From JANMJD01 sp963828405 (GTDB taxonomy: Bacteria; Actinomycetota; Acidimicrobiia; Acidimicrobiales; Ilumatobacteraceae), in contig CAWHEG010000031.1 in NCBI GenBank assembly GCA_963828405.1, positions 1,426,001-1,490,000 of the forward strand: a stretch of 64,000 bases of DNA. Direction: 5' to 3'. Shown in pieces: positions 24,903 through 32,725 of the stretch. Positions within the stretch are counted from its first letter, which is position 1. The number at the start of each line of letters is the position of its first letter. Below the pieces are notes generated by a model, which saw only the letters and a list, made by a program, of their open reading frames with translations, was not told the DNA's origin and searched no databases. The translations under genes and the position numbers were made by a program.

Positions 24903-27152
24903 TTGGGCTACGCACTCGGTGTCGACCTCGGCACCACATTCACGGCTGCGGCGATCGAACGCGACGGCCGGGTCGACATCGTGCCGCTCGGCAATCACGC
25001 GGCGACCATCCCGTCCCTGGTCTTCCTGCGCGAAGACGACGGAGTGCTGATCGGCGACCCGGCCGAACGCCGGGGCGTGCAGCATCCGTCGCGGCTGGCC
25101 CGGGAGTTCAAGCGGCGGTTCGGGGATTCGACACCGATCATGCTCGACCGCACCCCGCTGTCTGCGGACCGGTTGACGGCGATGATGCTCCGTCAGATCG
25201 TCGCCGACGTCGCCACCCGCCAGGGGAGCGGTCCCGAGACGGTCGGCGTCGCCCATCCGGCGAACTGGGGCTCCTACAAGATCGACCTGCTCCGCCAGGC
25301 CGTGGAGTCGGCCGGTCTGGCGCGCGCCGTCTTCGTCAGCGAGCCGGTCGCCGCGGCGATCCAGTACGCCTCCACGGAGCGTGTCGACGTGGGCGACGTG
25401 ATCGCCGTCTACGACCTCGGGGGCGGCACCTTCGACGCCGCCGTGCTCCGCAAGACGCCGACTGGATTCGACACGTTGGGTCAGCCGCAAGGCATCGAGC
25501 GCCTCGGGGGGATCGACTTCGACGAGTCGGTGTTCGCCCACGTCCGCCATACGATCGGAGACTCGATCGATCGGCTCGACACCGGCGATCCATCGGTTCG
25601 TGCCGCCATTGCCCGGCTGCGCCAGGAATGTGTCATGGCCAAGGAGGCGCTGTCGTCGGACTCCGATGCGACGATCCCCGTGATGCTGCCGACGGTGCAG
25701 ACCCAGGTGCGCATCACCCGCTCCGAGTTCGAGGACATGATCCGCCCGACGCTGCACGAGACGATCGAGACACTTCGCCGGGCGATCAAGGTCTCCGGGG
25801 TCGAGCTGGGTGATGTGAAGTCGGTGCTGCTCACCGGCGGCTCGTCACGGATTCCGCTCGTCGCGGAGCTGGTCGGGTTCGAGTTCGGGCTCCCGGTCGT
25901 CACCGATGCCCATCCGAAACACGCCGTGGCGATGGGCGCCGCCCGGGCCGCTTCGTTGCCGGCGTCGCCCGTCGCCGTCGTGCCGACGGCCGGTAGCGAG
26001 GCGCCCCCCGCTTCGAGCTCCTCGGCTCCCGCGTCGGCGGCGAGCGAGCCCGTCGGCAAGCAGACGCCCGTGCCGGCGACCGGCAGGAAGGCGTTCGGCG
26101 GTCCGCCGACCGACGAGCCGCCCACGGGCGGGCACCCGGCGGCACAAAAGGGTCCTCGAAGGAACATCAAGGTCCTCGTCATCGGTCTCGGTCTGCTCGC
26201 CGTCGGCGCCGGGGTCGCAGTCGCCATCGCAAGGTCGTCGGACGGGCAGTCGCCCGGTGGCGCAACGGCCTCGGGCACGACCGCCGTCACGCAGACCGCC
26301 CCGGAGGTTGCCAGCTCCACTGCCTCCGTGCCCGCGTCGGCCGAGGTGACCACCACGGCCGGCCCGGCCCTCGCCCAGGTGACGACGATTCATCCGCAGC
26401 CGCGGTGCGGGGCGTCGGGGTTGTGTGTGGCGCCGCATTCGATCTCCTTGGTCGACCGGAAGTACGTCGTCGAGTACCACGCGGTCGGGTTCGATCCGCT
26501 GATCGGGGCCGAGGGCACGAACCATGTGCACTTCTTCTACGACACGGTGTCGCCGGACCAGGCGGGTGCGCCGGGTGCGGGTCCGTGGGCCGTGTGGGAT
26601 CTGGCGGCGGGTGGCGGTCAGCCGATCTTCGACGGTTTCACCCTCGACAACCTCGACACGACCGGCGGGGTCGGGGCGACGCAGATCTGCATCGCGGTCG
26701 CCGACTTCGATCACAGCATCCAGTTGGACACCGTGTCGTGCATGCCGCTGCCTCGGGCGCCAGGCGAGATCGTGACGACGGTTCATCCGCAGCCGCGGTG
26801 CGGGGCGTCGGGGTTGTGTGTGGCGCCGCATTCGATCTCCTTGGTCGACCGGAAGTACGTCGTCGAGTACCACGCGGTCGGGTTCGATCCGCTGATCGGG
26901 GCCGAGGGCACGAACCATGTGCACTTCTTCTACGACACGGTGTCGCCGGACCAGGCGGGTGCGCCGGGTGCGGGTCCGTGGGCCGTGTGGGATCTGGCGG
27001 CGGGTGGCGGTCAGCCGATCTTCGACGGTTTCACCCTCGACAACCTCGACACGACCGGCGGGGTCGGGGCGACGCAGATCTGCATCGCGGTCGCCGACTT
27101 CGATCACAGCATCCAGTTGGACACCGTGTCGTGCATGCCGCTACCCGGCTGA
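24903..27152 (+). CDS. Membrane-anchored Hsp70-type ATPase with two duplicated external modules
   Basis: 749 residues from TTG 24903, 3 bp behind the previous stop (translational coupling likely, no clear Shine-Dalgarno). The nucleotide-binding domain is very similar to the first Hsp70 gene (MGY-LGVDLGTTFTAAAIERDGR onward). A transmembrane helix at about 422-440 is followed by a Ser/Thr/Ala linker and two modules of 131-residue spacing (from 493 and 624), each with four Cys in HPQPRCGASGLC, QICIAVAD and VSCMP. I do not recognise the module; NHVHFFYDTVSP suggests a beta-sandwich ligand-binding fold. Predicted inside-ATPase/outside-sensor protein like its upstream paralogue. Confidence 0.83.
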   Translation: MGYALGVDLGTTFTAAAIERDGRVDIVPLGNHAATIPSLVFLREDDGVLIGDPAERRGVQHPSRLAREFKRRFGDSTPIMLDRTPLSADRLTAMMLRQIVADVATRQGSGPETVGVAHPANWGSYKIDLLRQAVESAGLARAVFVSEPVAAAIQYASTERVDVGDVIAVYDLGGGTFDAAVLRKTPTGFDTLGQPQGIERLGGIDFDESVFAHVRHTIGDSIDRLDTGDPSVRAAIARLRQECVMAKEALSSDSDATIPVMLPTVQTQVRITRSEFEDMIRPTLHETIETLRRAIKVSGVELGDVKSVLLTGGSSRIPLVAELVGFEFGLPVVTDAHPKHAVAMGAARAASLPASPVAVVPTAGSEAPPASSSSAPASAASEPVGKQTPVPATGRKAFGGPPTDEPPTGGHPAAQKGPRRNIKVLVIGLGLLAVGAGVAVAIARSSDGQSPGGATASGTTAVTQTAPEVASSTASVPASAEVTTTAGPALAQVTTIHPQPRCGASGLCVAPHSISLVDRKYVVEYHAVGFDPLIGAEGTNHVHFFYDTVSPDQAGAPGAGPWAVWDLAAGGGQPIFDGFTLDNLDTTGGVGATQICIAVADFDHSIQLDTVSCMPLPRAPGEIVTTVHPQPRCGASGLCVAPHSISLVDRKYVVEYHAVGFDPLIGAEGTNHVHFFYDTVSPDQAGAPGAGPWAVWDLAAGGGQPIFDGFTLDNLDTTGGVGATQICIAVADFDHSIQLDTVSCMPLPG
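26379..27142 (+). repeat. 393-bp-period in-frame tandem duplication
   Basis: Copies run 26379-26749 and 26772-27142. I see only one difference over 371 bp (a at 26388, g at 26781, changing Ile to Val). Each copy encodes one complete external module of the third Hsp70 protein. Confidence 0.93.
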
Positions 27153-27154
27153 GC

Positions 27155-27173
27155 TTCTGACGACCCGTCAGAA
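27155..27173. promoter_or_regulatory. Regulon palindrome, site 1 (amidohydrolase promoter)
   Basis: TTCTGACG-ACC-CGTCAGAA, a perfect 8-bp inverted repeat ending 9 bp before the -10 box TAACCT (27182-27187). The position fits a repressor operator. Confidence 0.75.
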
Positions 27174-27193
27174 ACGGCTGCTAACCTCGGCCG

Positions 27194-28405
27194 ATGGCCG
27201 AGTTACCCAGGATCATCTCCGTCGACGACCACGTGATCGAGCCCGCCAACGTCTGGATCGACCGGCTGCCCTCCAAGTACCGCGAGATCGGGCCGCGCAA
27301 CGTCAAGGTGCCGGTCAAGGAGATGACGTTCGTCGGCGGGAAGTTCACCGCGATTCCCGGTGAACGGGGCGACCCGGGCCCGCTCGTCGACTGGTGGTTC
27401 TACGAGGACCTCCGCCGGCCGCTGCTCCGCCTCGACACCGCCGTCGGCTTCGCCCGCGAGGATGTCACGCTCACGGGCATCACCTATGAGTCGATGCGCC
27501 AGGGCTCGTACCTGCTGCCCGAACGGCTGGCCGACATGGACGTCAACGGCCTCGAGGCCTCGTTGTGCTTCCCGACCTTCCCCCGCTTCTGCGGCCAGAC
27601 GTTCACCGAGGCCGGCGACAAGGACCTCGCCCTGCTCTGCGTCAAGGCCTACAACGACTGGATGGTGGAGGAGTGGTGCGCTCCGTCCGGTGGTCGCCTG
27701 ATCCCGCTGATCATCGTCCCGCTGTGGGATGCACAGCTGGCCGCCGCCGAGATCCGCCGCAACGCGGCGCGCGGCGTACATGCCGTGTGCTTCAGCGAGA
27801 TCCCGCCCAACCTCGGCCTGCCGTCGATCCACGACGCCGACGGCTACTGGCTGCCGTTCTTCGAGGCCTGCAACGAGTGCGACGTGACGATCAACATGCA
27901 CATCGGCTCGGGCTCCAAGATGCCGTCGACGTCGCCCGACGCCCCGGCCGCCGTCGGCTCGACGCTGACCTTCGCCAACTGCTGCTTCTCGATGGTCGAC
28001 TGGCTGATGTCGGGGCTGTTCACCCGGTTCCCCCGCTTGAAGATCGCCTACTCGGAGGGCCAGATCGGCTGGATCCCGTACATCCTCGAGCGGGCCGACA
28101 CCGTGTGGCGGGAGAACCGGGGATGGGGCGGCATCGCCGACAAGGTGCTCGAGCCGCCCTCGGATCTCTTCAGGCGCCACGTGTACGGCTGCTTCTTCGA
28201 CGATCCCCACGGGCTGCGCTCGCTGGTCGAGATCGGCGAGGACAACGTCACCTACGAGAGCGACTACCCGCACTCCGACTCGACCTGGCCGCACACCGCC
28301 AAGATCGCCGCCGAGCAGACCGCCGCGGCCGGACTGACCGAGGCCCAGATCTACAAGGTGATGCGCGGCAACGCGATCACGATGCTGCATCTCGACGTCG
28401 TCTGA
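27194..28405 (+). CDS. Amidohydrolase family (ACMSD-like TIM barrel) protein
   Basis: 403 residues. The metal-binding DxH-type opening is ISVDDHVIEP at residues 8-17, followed by the typical ERLADMDVNGLEASLCFPTFPR. Later metal residues are in INMHIGSGS, and YESDYPHSDSTWPH lies near the C-terminus. Members are metal-dependent hydrolases or decarboxylases, common in actinobacterial degradation clusters. A TAACCT box 6 nt before the ATG suggests a leaderless mRNA. The regulon palindrome lies just upstream. The truncated acyl-CoA ligase follows directly. Confidence 0.85.
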   Translation: MAELPRIISVDDHVIEPANVWIDRLPSKYREIGPRNVKVPVKEMTFVGGKFTAIPGERGDPGPLVDWWFYEDLRRPLLRLDTAVGFAREDVTLTGITYESMRQGSYLLPERLADMDVNGLEASLCFPTFPRFCGQTFTEAGDKDLALLCVKAYNDWMVEEWCAPSGGRLIPLIIVPLWDAQLAAAEIRRNAARGVHAVCFSEIPPNLGLPSIHDADGYWLPFFEACNECDVTINMHIGSGSKMPSTSPDAPAAVGSTLTFANCCFSMVDWLMSGLFTRFPRLKIAYSEGQIGWIPYILERADTVWRENRGWGGIADKVLEPPSDLFRRHVYGCFFDDPHGLRSLVEIGEDNVTYESDYPHSDSTWPHTAKIAAEQTAAAGLTEAQIYKVMRGNAITMLHLDVV

Positions 28406-28421
28406 TCTGGCGTCCGATCCG

Positions 28422-28655
28422 GTGGACCCGCCTCGGACCACCCCCGCCCTGGTGCGGGCGGCGGCCGAGCGGTTCGGCGACTCCGAGGCGCTCGTCGACG
28501 GCGACGTCCGGCTGTCGTTCGCAGGGCTCGCCGCCACGGTCCGCCAGACCGCCCGCTCGTTCCTCGAACTCGGCGTAGGGCGAGGCGACCGGGTGGCGTT
28601 GTTGGATTTGTCGGCCTCGCGTGATTCGGTCAGGAGTCGAGGTTCTCGGCCGTAG
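28422..28655 (+). pseudogene. 5' fragment of an AMP-dependent acyl-CoA ligase
   Basis: From GTG 28422, about 60 residues read like the N-terminus of an acyl-CoA ligase (TPALVRAAAERFGDSEALVDG...ELGVGRGDRVAL). Homology stops abruptly near 28601 and the frame ends at 28655 in unrelated sequence. No 3' part is found nearby. This marks the left edge of the degenerate island. Confidence 0.75.
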
Positions 28656-28812
28656 TCGGGTGTGCGGGCCTGGTGCCGGTCCCGTCGGAGGCCTGCCCGC
28701 GCCCGGTTCGCCCCCGACTCGCGAATCCCGCTATCCCGGTCTCGAGCAGCGGACCCGATGGCTGCCGTCTCGATACGCGCCGTCCTCCTCGCCAGTGATC
28801 TGGCAACACGGC

Positions 28813-28983
28813 ATGTTCCGCCTTCACCGCAGCGCCACGCTGACGCTGTTCCTGAGCGCCCTCTTCGCGATCGCCCCGTTCTTGGCAGGAGCCTTCATCA
28901 ACGACGGTCTGTCGGACCTGTTCGTCGTCGCCCTGGCCTTCTCCCCGATCGTGCTTTTCCTTCCGCTGTCAAGGGCGCAGTGA
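28813..28983 (+). CDS. Small two-helix membrane protein
   Basis: 56 residues from ATG 28813: a short basic start (MFRLHRS) and two hydrophobic helices (ATLTLFLSALFAIAPFLAGAF and LFVVALAFSPIVLFLPL) joined by NDGLSD. No convincing ribosome binding site. The hydrophobic pattern is better than expected for random sequence, but the function is unknown and it may be a remnant. Confidence 0.4.
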   Translation: MFRLHRSATLTLFLSALFAIAPFLAGAFINDGLSDLFVVALAFSPIVLFLPLSRAQ

Positions 28984-29038
28984 ATTCTGGGGTACTGCTG
29001 GGTGCCCTAATGTGACTTCCGACGAAAGGGAGTCAGCA

Positions 29039-30202
29039 ATGACACGTCTCGCGGAGCGTCGAAGTCCTGATGTTGCTCCGGCGTTGATGGCGGCGATTGG
29101 CGAACTCGCACCGATCGTTGTGGAGCACCGCCGTGAGTTCGACTCGAACGGGCGGCTCCCTGATGACCTCTTCGAGCGACTCGCCTCGCTTGGGCTGTTC
29201 CGACTCCTGTTGCCGGCAACGCTTGGTGGGCCCGGGCTTTCCGCTCTCGAGTTCATGGACGTCGTCGAAGCGGCGGCGGCGCTCGACGGCACCATCGGTT
29301 GGCTCGTCGGCAATGGGGGCGGGATGGCCCGGGTGGGGGGCTTTCTTCCGGCATCGAGCGCGACGGCGATCTACGACGATCCGTCGGCGTTCGTGGTCTC
29401 GTCCACGGGCGCCGTCGGACGCGCCGTTCGCGTCCCGGGTGGCTACCGCGTGACGGGTCGGTGGCCGTTTGGAAGCGGGTCGCCGCACGGAACCTGGTTC
29501 GCGCCCGTCTGCGCGGTCGAAGATGACGACCATCCCACCGGTGACGTGATCTTCGTGTACGCACCGCGACACGATGTTCTGCTTCACGACAACTGGCAGG
29601 TCTCCGGTCTCTGCGCCACGGGCAGCGCCGACTTCGAGTTCGTCGACGTCTTCGTACCCGAGAGCTTTGCCCATGCCTTCCAGCCCGAACCTACGCAACC
29701 CGGCACGCTCTACCGGCTGCCCACTCGTTCCATCTTCCCGTGGTCGGTGGCCACCGTGCCGCTCGGCATAGCTGCCGGTGCCATTGACGACTTCGTCACG
29801 ACGGCTCGATCCGCGAAGCGCCAGAGCGACAGCGTTCCGTTCGCCGAACGAGAAATGGTTCAGTCGCAGCTCGGCCAGATCCAGGCCCGCACCGCTGCGA
29901 GCCGGGCGTACCTCCGGCACACGATGAGTGCCCTGCTCGACCGGGTCGAGGCGGGCACCGACCTCGAAGCGAGCCGAGTCGACTTCCGGCTCGCTTGCAC
30001 GTTCGGGAGTCAGTCGGCCCTGTGGGCGATCGATCTCGTCACCGAGATGGCTGGCGCCGTCGCCATCATGCGATCGTCGCCGCTCGAGAGGCGTGAGCGC
30101 GACGCACGTGCAGCGGCGAAGCACGTCGCAATGAGCCCTGCTGCCTACATCACCGGCGGCAAGCACCGGCTCGGATGCGACCTCTCCAGCAGTTCGTTCT
30201 GA
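29039..30202 (+). CDS. Acyl-CoA dehydrogenase-fold flavoprotein (HsaA/DszC-like monooxygenase type)
   Basis: 387 residues from ATG 29039, with GGGAG 7 nt upstream; an in-frame GTG at 29012 is less likely. N-terminal helical ERLASLGLFRLLLPATLGGPGLS, VTGRWPFGSGSPHGTWF and the C-terminal ERRERDARAAAKHVAMSP match the class of two-component flavin monooxygenases and type-2 acyl-CoA dehydrogenases. The catalytic base of true acyl-CoA dehydrogenases is not evident, so hydroxylation with reduced flavin is more likely. It stands alone in the island. Confidence 0.8.
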   Translation: MTRLAERRSPDVAPALMAAIGELAPIVVEHRREFDSNGRLPDDLFERLASLGLFRLLLPATLGGPGLSALEFMDVVEAAAALDGTIGWLVGNGGGMARVGGFLPASSATAIYDDPSAFVVSSTGAVGRAVRVPGGYRVTGRWPFGSGSPHGTWFAPVCAVEDDDHPTGDVIFVYAPRHDVLLHDNWQVSGLCATGSADFEFVDVFVPESFAHAFQPEPTQPGTLYRLPTRSIFPWSVATVPLGIAAGAIDDFVTTARSAKRQSDSVPFAEREMVQSQLGQIQARTAASRAYLRHTMSALLDRVEAGTDLEASRVDFRLACTFGSQSALWAIDLVTEMAGAVAIMRSSPLERRERDARAAAKHVAMSPAAYITGGKHRLGCDLSSSSF

Positions 30203-30296
30203 CCCCGAACAGAACCGCCGACGACAAGGCGCGGCTCGACCAATTTGTGCGGCGGAGCGCCTTGCGTCTTGCGCCCAGTGCGGGCACTCCAGGGCC

Positions 30297-30710
30297 TCAT
30301 TCGCCTGGCGCGATGAGTACCACCGTCGGGAAGTACGTGCGGTAACGCCCGACATCGCGGGTGAGCAGATCGAGATCGGCGACTGCAGCATGGGCGCCGA
30401 TGAAGAAGTCGGGCAGCGTCGTCGACTTCATGCCCTGGTTCCGCCGGTAGTCGAGAAAGACCTTGCCTGCCAGGAATGCAGCTGCCCAGGGTATGGGCTC
30501 GCGCCGGTAGTCCTGAGGCGGGAGCGCGTCGTCGAGCGCCTCAATGGCCGTGAACCTCACGGACACCTCGGAGTAGATGACTGGGTTGATGTACAGGGGA
30601 CCGGCCTCGGCGGCCTCGGCTAGAGCGTCGCTCGACCAACCGCGCCACGTCGGATCCTCGGTGAGGATGTCCAACAAGACGTTGCTGTCGACGAGGGTCC
30701 CGGAGGTCAC
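30297..30710 (-). CDS. vapC: VapC-family PIN-domain toxin
   Basis: 137 residues. The PIN-domain acidic residues are Asp8 in TLVDSNVLLD, Glu in IYSEVS, Asp in LPDFFIGAHA and Asp in LTRDVGRYRTYFP. The domain is an Mg2+-dependent RNase. It starts 1 bp after the stop of the antitoxin gene, the normal antitoxin-first VapBC order. Complete in length, so probably active. Confidence 0.9.
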   Translation of the reverse strand: MTSGTLVDSNVLLDILTEDPTWRGWSSDALAEAAEAGPLYINPVIYSEVSVRFTAIEALDDALPPQDYRREPIPWAAAFLAGKVFLDYRRNQGMKSTTLPDFFIGAHAAVADLDLLTRDVGRYRTYFPTVVLIAPGE

Positions 30711-30711
30711 C

Positions 30712-30939
30712 TCAGGATCCTCGGGTGAGGGCCATGATCTCGTCGGTCGTCATGGCGACGTCGCCTCGACCGCGAAGACGTTCGACGAACTGACGTCCAC
30801 GGGTCGGTGCTCCGCTGATCTTGCGCACCACGATGGTGTCGTCGTTGCGCTCGAACTGGACCTCGCTGCCAGCGCCGATGCCGAGCGCGTCCCTGAGTTC
30901 TTTCGGGATGGTGACTTGGCCCTTGTCGGTAACCCTCAT
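30712..30939 (-). CDS. vapB: AbrB/MazE-type antitoxin VapB
   Basis: 75 residues. The N-terminal swapped-hairpin DNA-binding domain is VTDKGQVTIPKELRDALGIGAGSEVQFE, and the C-terminal tail would wrap the toxin. A perfect 6-bp palindrome lies 3 bp upstream of the ATG and is the likely autoregulatory operator. Confidence 0.9.
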   Translation of the reverse strand: MRVTDKGQVTIPKELRDALGIGAGSEVQFERNDDTIVVRKISGAPTRGRQFVERLRGRGDVAMTTDEIMALTRGS

Positions 30940-30941
30940 GG

Positions 30942-30954
30942 GTAGGAATCCTAC
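30942..30954. promoter_or_regulatory. Putative VapB operator
   Basis: GTAGGA-A-TCCTAC, perfect arms, located between the presumed promoter and the vapB start codon (ATG at 30939 on the minus strand). It also contains the AGGA Shine-Dalgarno, so binding could block both steps. Confidence 0.55.
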
Positions 30955-31089
30955 TAGTCATACTCTTACTCTCGCGTCGTCGCCGACAGTGGTCGCCGAA
31001 CGACGCGGCCCTGCGACGCGAGGCTCGTGGGCATGGCCGGTGCTCAGCCCCTGTACCCAGACCTCCAACCTGTGGACGAACGGTCGCCT

Positions 31090-31240
31090 TGGTGCGACGA
31101 CTCGAGCAGTGCAGGGCGATCGCGGCGGACGCCTTGGCCGACGTCCCATGGGTTCAGGCGTTCGCTCGTCTGCTCCCGCGACCGATCTCTCGATCGCAGG
31201 GATCGTGAGACACCTCGCATGGGCTGAGGACCGCTGCTCC
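31090..31240 (+). pseudogene. Remnant of a DinB/DUF664-family gene
   Basis: Two frames carry pieces typical of this family: a helical LVRRLEQCRAIAADALADVP around 31095-31155, and TDLSIAGIVRHLAWAEDR around 31180-31235. They are joined by a frameshift and lack the rest. The remaining sequence between vapB (30940) and 31337 shows nothing else coding. Confidence 0.5.
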
Positions 31241-31337
31241 AGGGTCGGCTGCCCGGATCGCCGATGCCGCCACCCGTCGCACTGTGGCGCGGCGCCGTCG
31301 TAGTCTGAGTGGGCACCCCATCGCCGAAGGAGTTCCG

Positions 31338-31676
31338 ATGACGAGCCTGCCCGACCGCCCGAACATCGCCGTGGTGGTGGTCGACGTCCAGAACGGGGTG
31401 GTCGAGGGCGCGTACCGTTCCCGAGCTACGGGTGGGTGACGGTGAGCCGGTGGTCCACAAGCGCTATGGCGACTCGTTCGAGGACACCACGTTGGAGCAG
31501 GAGTCACCCTCGTCGGCGACGCCCACACCACCGAGGACCTCACTGAGTGGGGCGCTCCGTCGGTCGAGCAGGTGATCGCCCACACGAACCTGTACTGGTC
31601 GTGGCAGACGGCGCCGGGTCGCGTCGCCGCGGTGGTTCCCGCTGCGTTGGTCGATCTCCCCTCACCGTCTGGCTGA
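31338..31676 (+). pseudogene. Isochorismatase-family cysteine hydrolase, broken
   Basis: ATG 31338 follows GAAGGAG. The frame reads MTSLPDRPNIAVVVVDVQNG, with the family Asp in VVDVQN, then breaks near 31420. A second frame gives VGDGEPVVHKRYGDSFEDTTLE (about 31430-31500). A third gives GVTLVGDAHTTEDLTEW through APGRVAAV to a stop at 31676. The section with the catalytic Cys is deleted. A full gene would be about 170 codons. Confidence 0.75.
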
Positions 31677-31944
31677 GGCGCATGACCGGACCCGACTGGT
31701 GACCGGTGGCTTCAGACCGACCGAACAGGCTGAACGGGCGCCGGCGTCTCTTCGTCTTCGGTTGAGGGGTGGACGGCGAGCCTTCGGATCGATGGATGTC
31801 ACCACGCACGAAGCCCGTCCATCTCCGGGAGCACCTTGCCGCCCCTGAGCGGGAAGCGGCGTCGGCGCGTGCGCCTCGAGAATCCACTGCGCTTATGCTC
31901 CGAATGGACGCTGTGGACGAAGGTGCGGCGACGGGGAGAAGAGT
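31677..31944. other. Non-coding stretch upstream of arr
   Basis: 268 bp with no supportable gene. TATGCT at 31894-31899 could be the -10 of arr, with a leader of about 40 nt. No good -35 was seen. Confidence 0.35.
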
Positions 31945-32406
31945 GTGGGCGCAGGCGACAGCACGTACCGACCGGTGACGTTCGACCGATGCGACCACAT
32001 CAAGGGGCCCTTCTTCCACGGGACGAAGTTCACCCTCGAGGTCGGCGATCAGCTTGCCCCGGGCTACGGCTCCAACTTCCAGGAGGGCCGCGTCTCCAAC
32101 AACATCTACTTCGCCGCGCTGGTGGAGACAGCCGTCTGGGGAGCGGAGTTGGCCACCGCGCTGGCGGGGAGCGATGAGCGGGGGCATGTCTACGTCGTCG
32201 AGCCCTTGGGTCCTTTCGAGGACGACCCCAACGTCACGAACAAGAAGTTCCCCGGCAACATCACGCAGTCCTACCGGTCCCGCCATCCGCTGCAGGTAGT
32301 CGGCGAACTGGAGTCCTGGGAGGGCCACGCCCCCGAGGTGCTGCAGAGAATGCTGGACAACATCGAGCGGCTCCGGGAACAAGGACTGGACGTCATCGAG
32401 GACTGA
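31945..32406 (+). CDS. arr: Rifampin ADP-ribosyltransferase
   Basis: 153 residues from GTG 31945 behind GGGGAGAAGA. Highly characteristic of Arr: GPFFHGTKFTLEVGD near the N-terminus, NNIYFAALVETAVWGAELA, VYVVEPLGPFEDDPNVTNKKFPGN and LDNIERLREQGLDVIED at the end. It transfers ADP-ribose from NAD+ to the C-23 hydroxyl of rifamycins, inactivating them. Full length (family about 140-150). Its neighbours are broken genes, suggesting acquisition or survival within an unstable locus. Confidence 0.93.
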   Translation: MGAGDSTYRPVTFDRCDHIKGPFFHGTKFTLEVGDQLAPGYGSNFQEGRVSNNIYFAALVETAVWGAELATALAGSDERGHVYVVEPLGPFEDDPNVTNKKFPGNITQSYRSRHPLQVVGELESWEGHAPEVLQRMLDNIERLREQGLDVIED

Positions 32407-32439
32407 GGTGACGCCGCCCGACCGTGGCAGATGTGCCGA

Positions 32440-32718
32440 TCGCGGACTCCGAAGCCGGATCACCTCGCGGCTCGTGGCGGCGCACCCGGCCTTCATCGTC
32501 GTCGACGTCCGCAGCTTGGCCACCGCGGTTGCTGCCGCGTGGTACCACCCAACGAGCATGAACAGGTCGAGCGCCTGTCCCTCGGAGAACTGCGCTTGAA
32601 GCCGGCGCCACAGGTCCTCGTCGAGGTCTGCGCGGTCGTGCAGTGCGTCGGTCGTCTCGATCAGGATGCGATTTCGCTCGTCCGACCAGCCTGCATCCGC
32701 GGCGTCGCCGAGCGGTCC
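32440..32718 (-). pseudogene. Carboxymuconolactone decarboxylase-family fragment
   Basis: The frame reads WSDERNRILIETTDALHDRADLDEDLWRRLQ...EGQALDLFMLVGWYHAAATAVAKL, the C-terminal half of a CMD/AhpD-like protein. The N-terminal half is missing, and the fragment abuts the stop of the oxygenase gene (32726). Homology fades near 32480 and the frame runs on without a natural end. Confidence 0.6.
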
Positions 32719-32725
32719 GGTCCCA

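Larger units (their letters stand above)
28602..32720. other. Degenerate accessory island
   Basis: A 4.1-kb stretch bounded by a ligase gene cut at about 28601 and a CMD-family gene fragment ending at about 32718. It holds an intact flavoprotein, VapBC and arr, plus three or more broken genes. No transposase or integrase is visible, and no direct repeat at the borders was found by eye. Confidence 0.6.
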
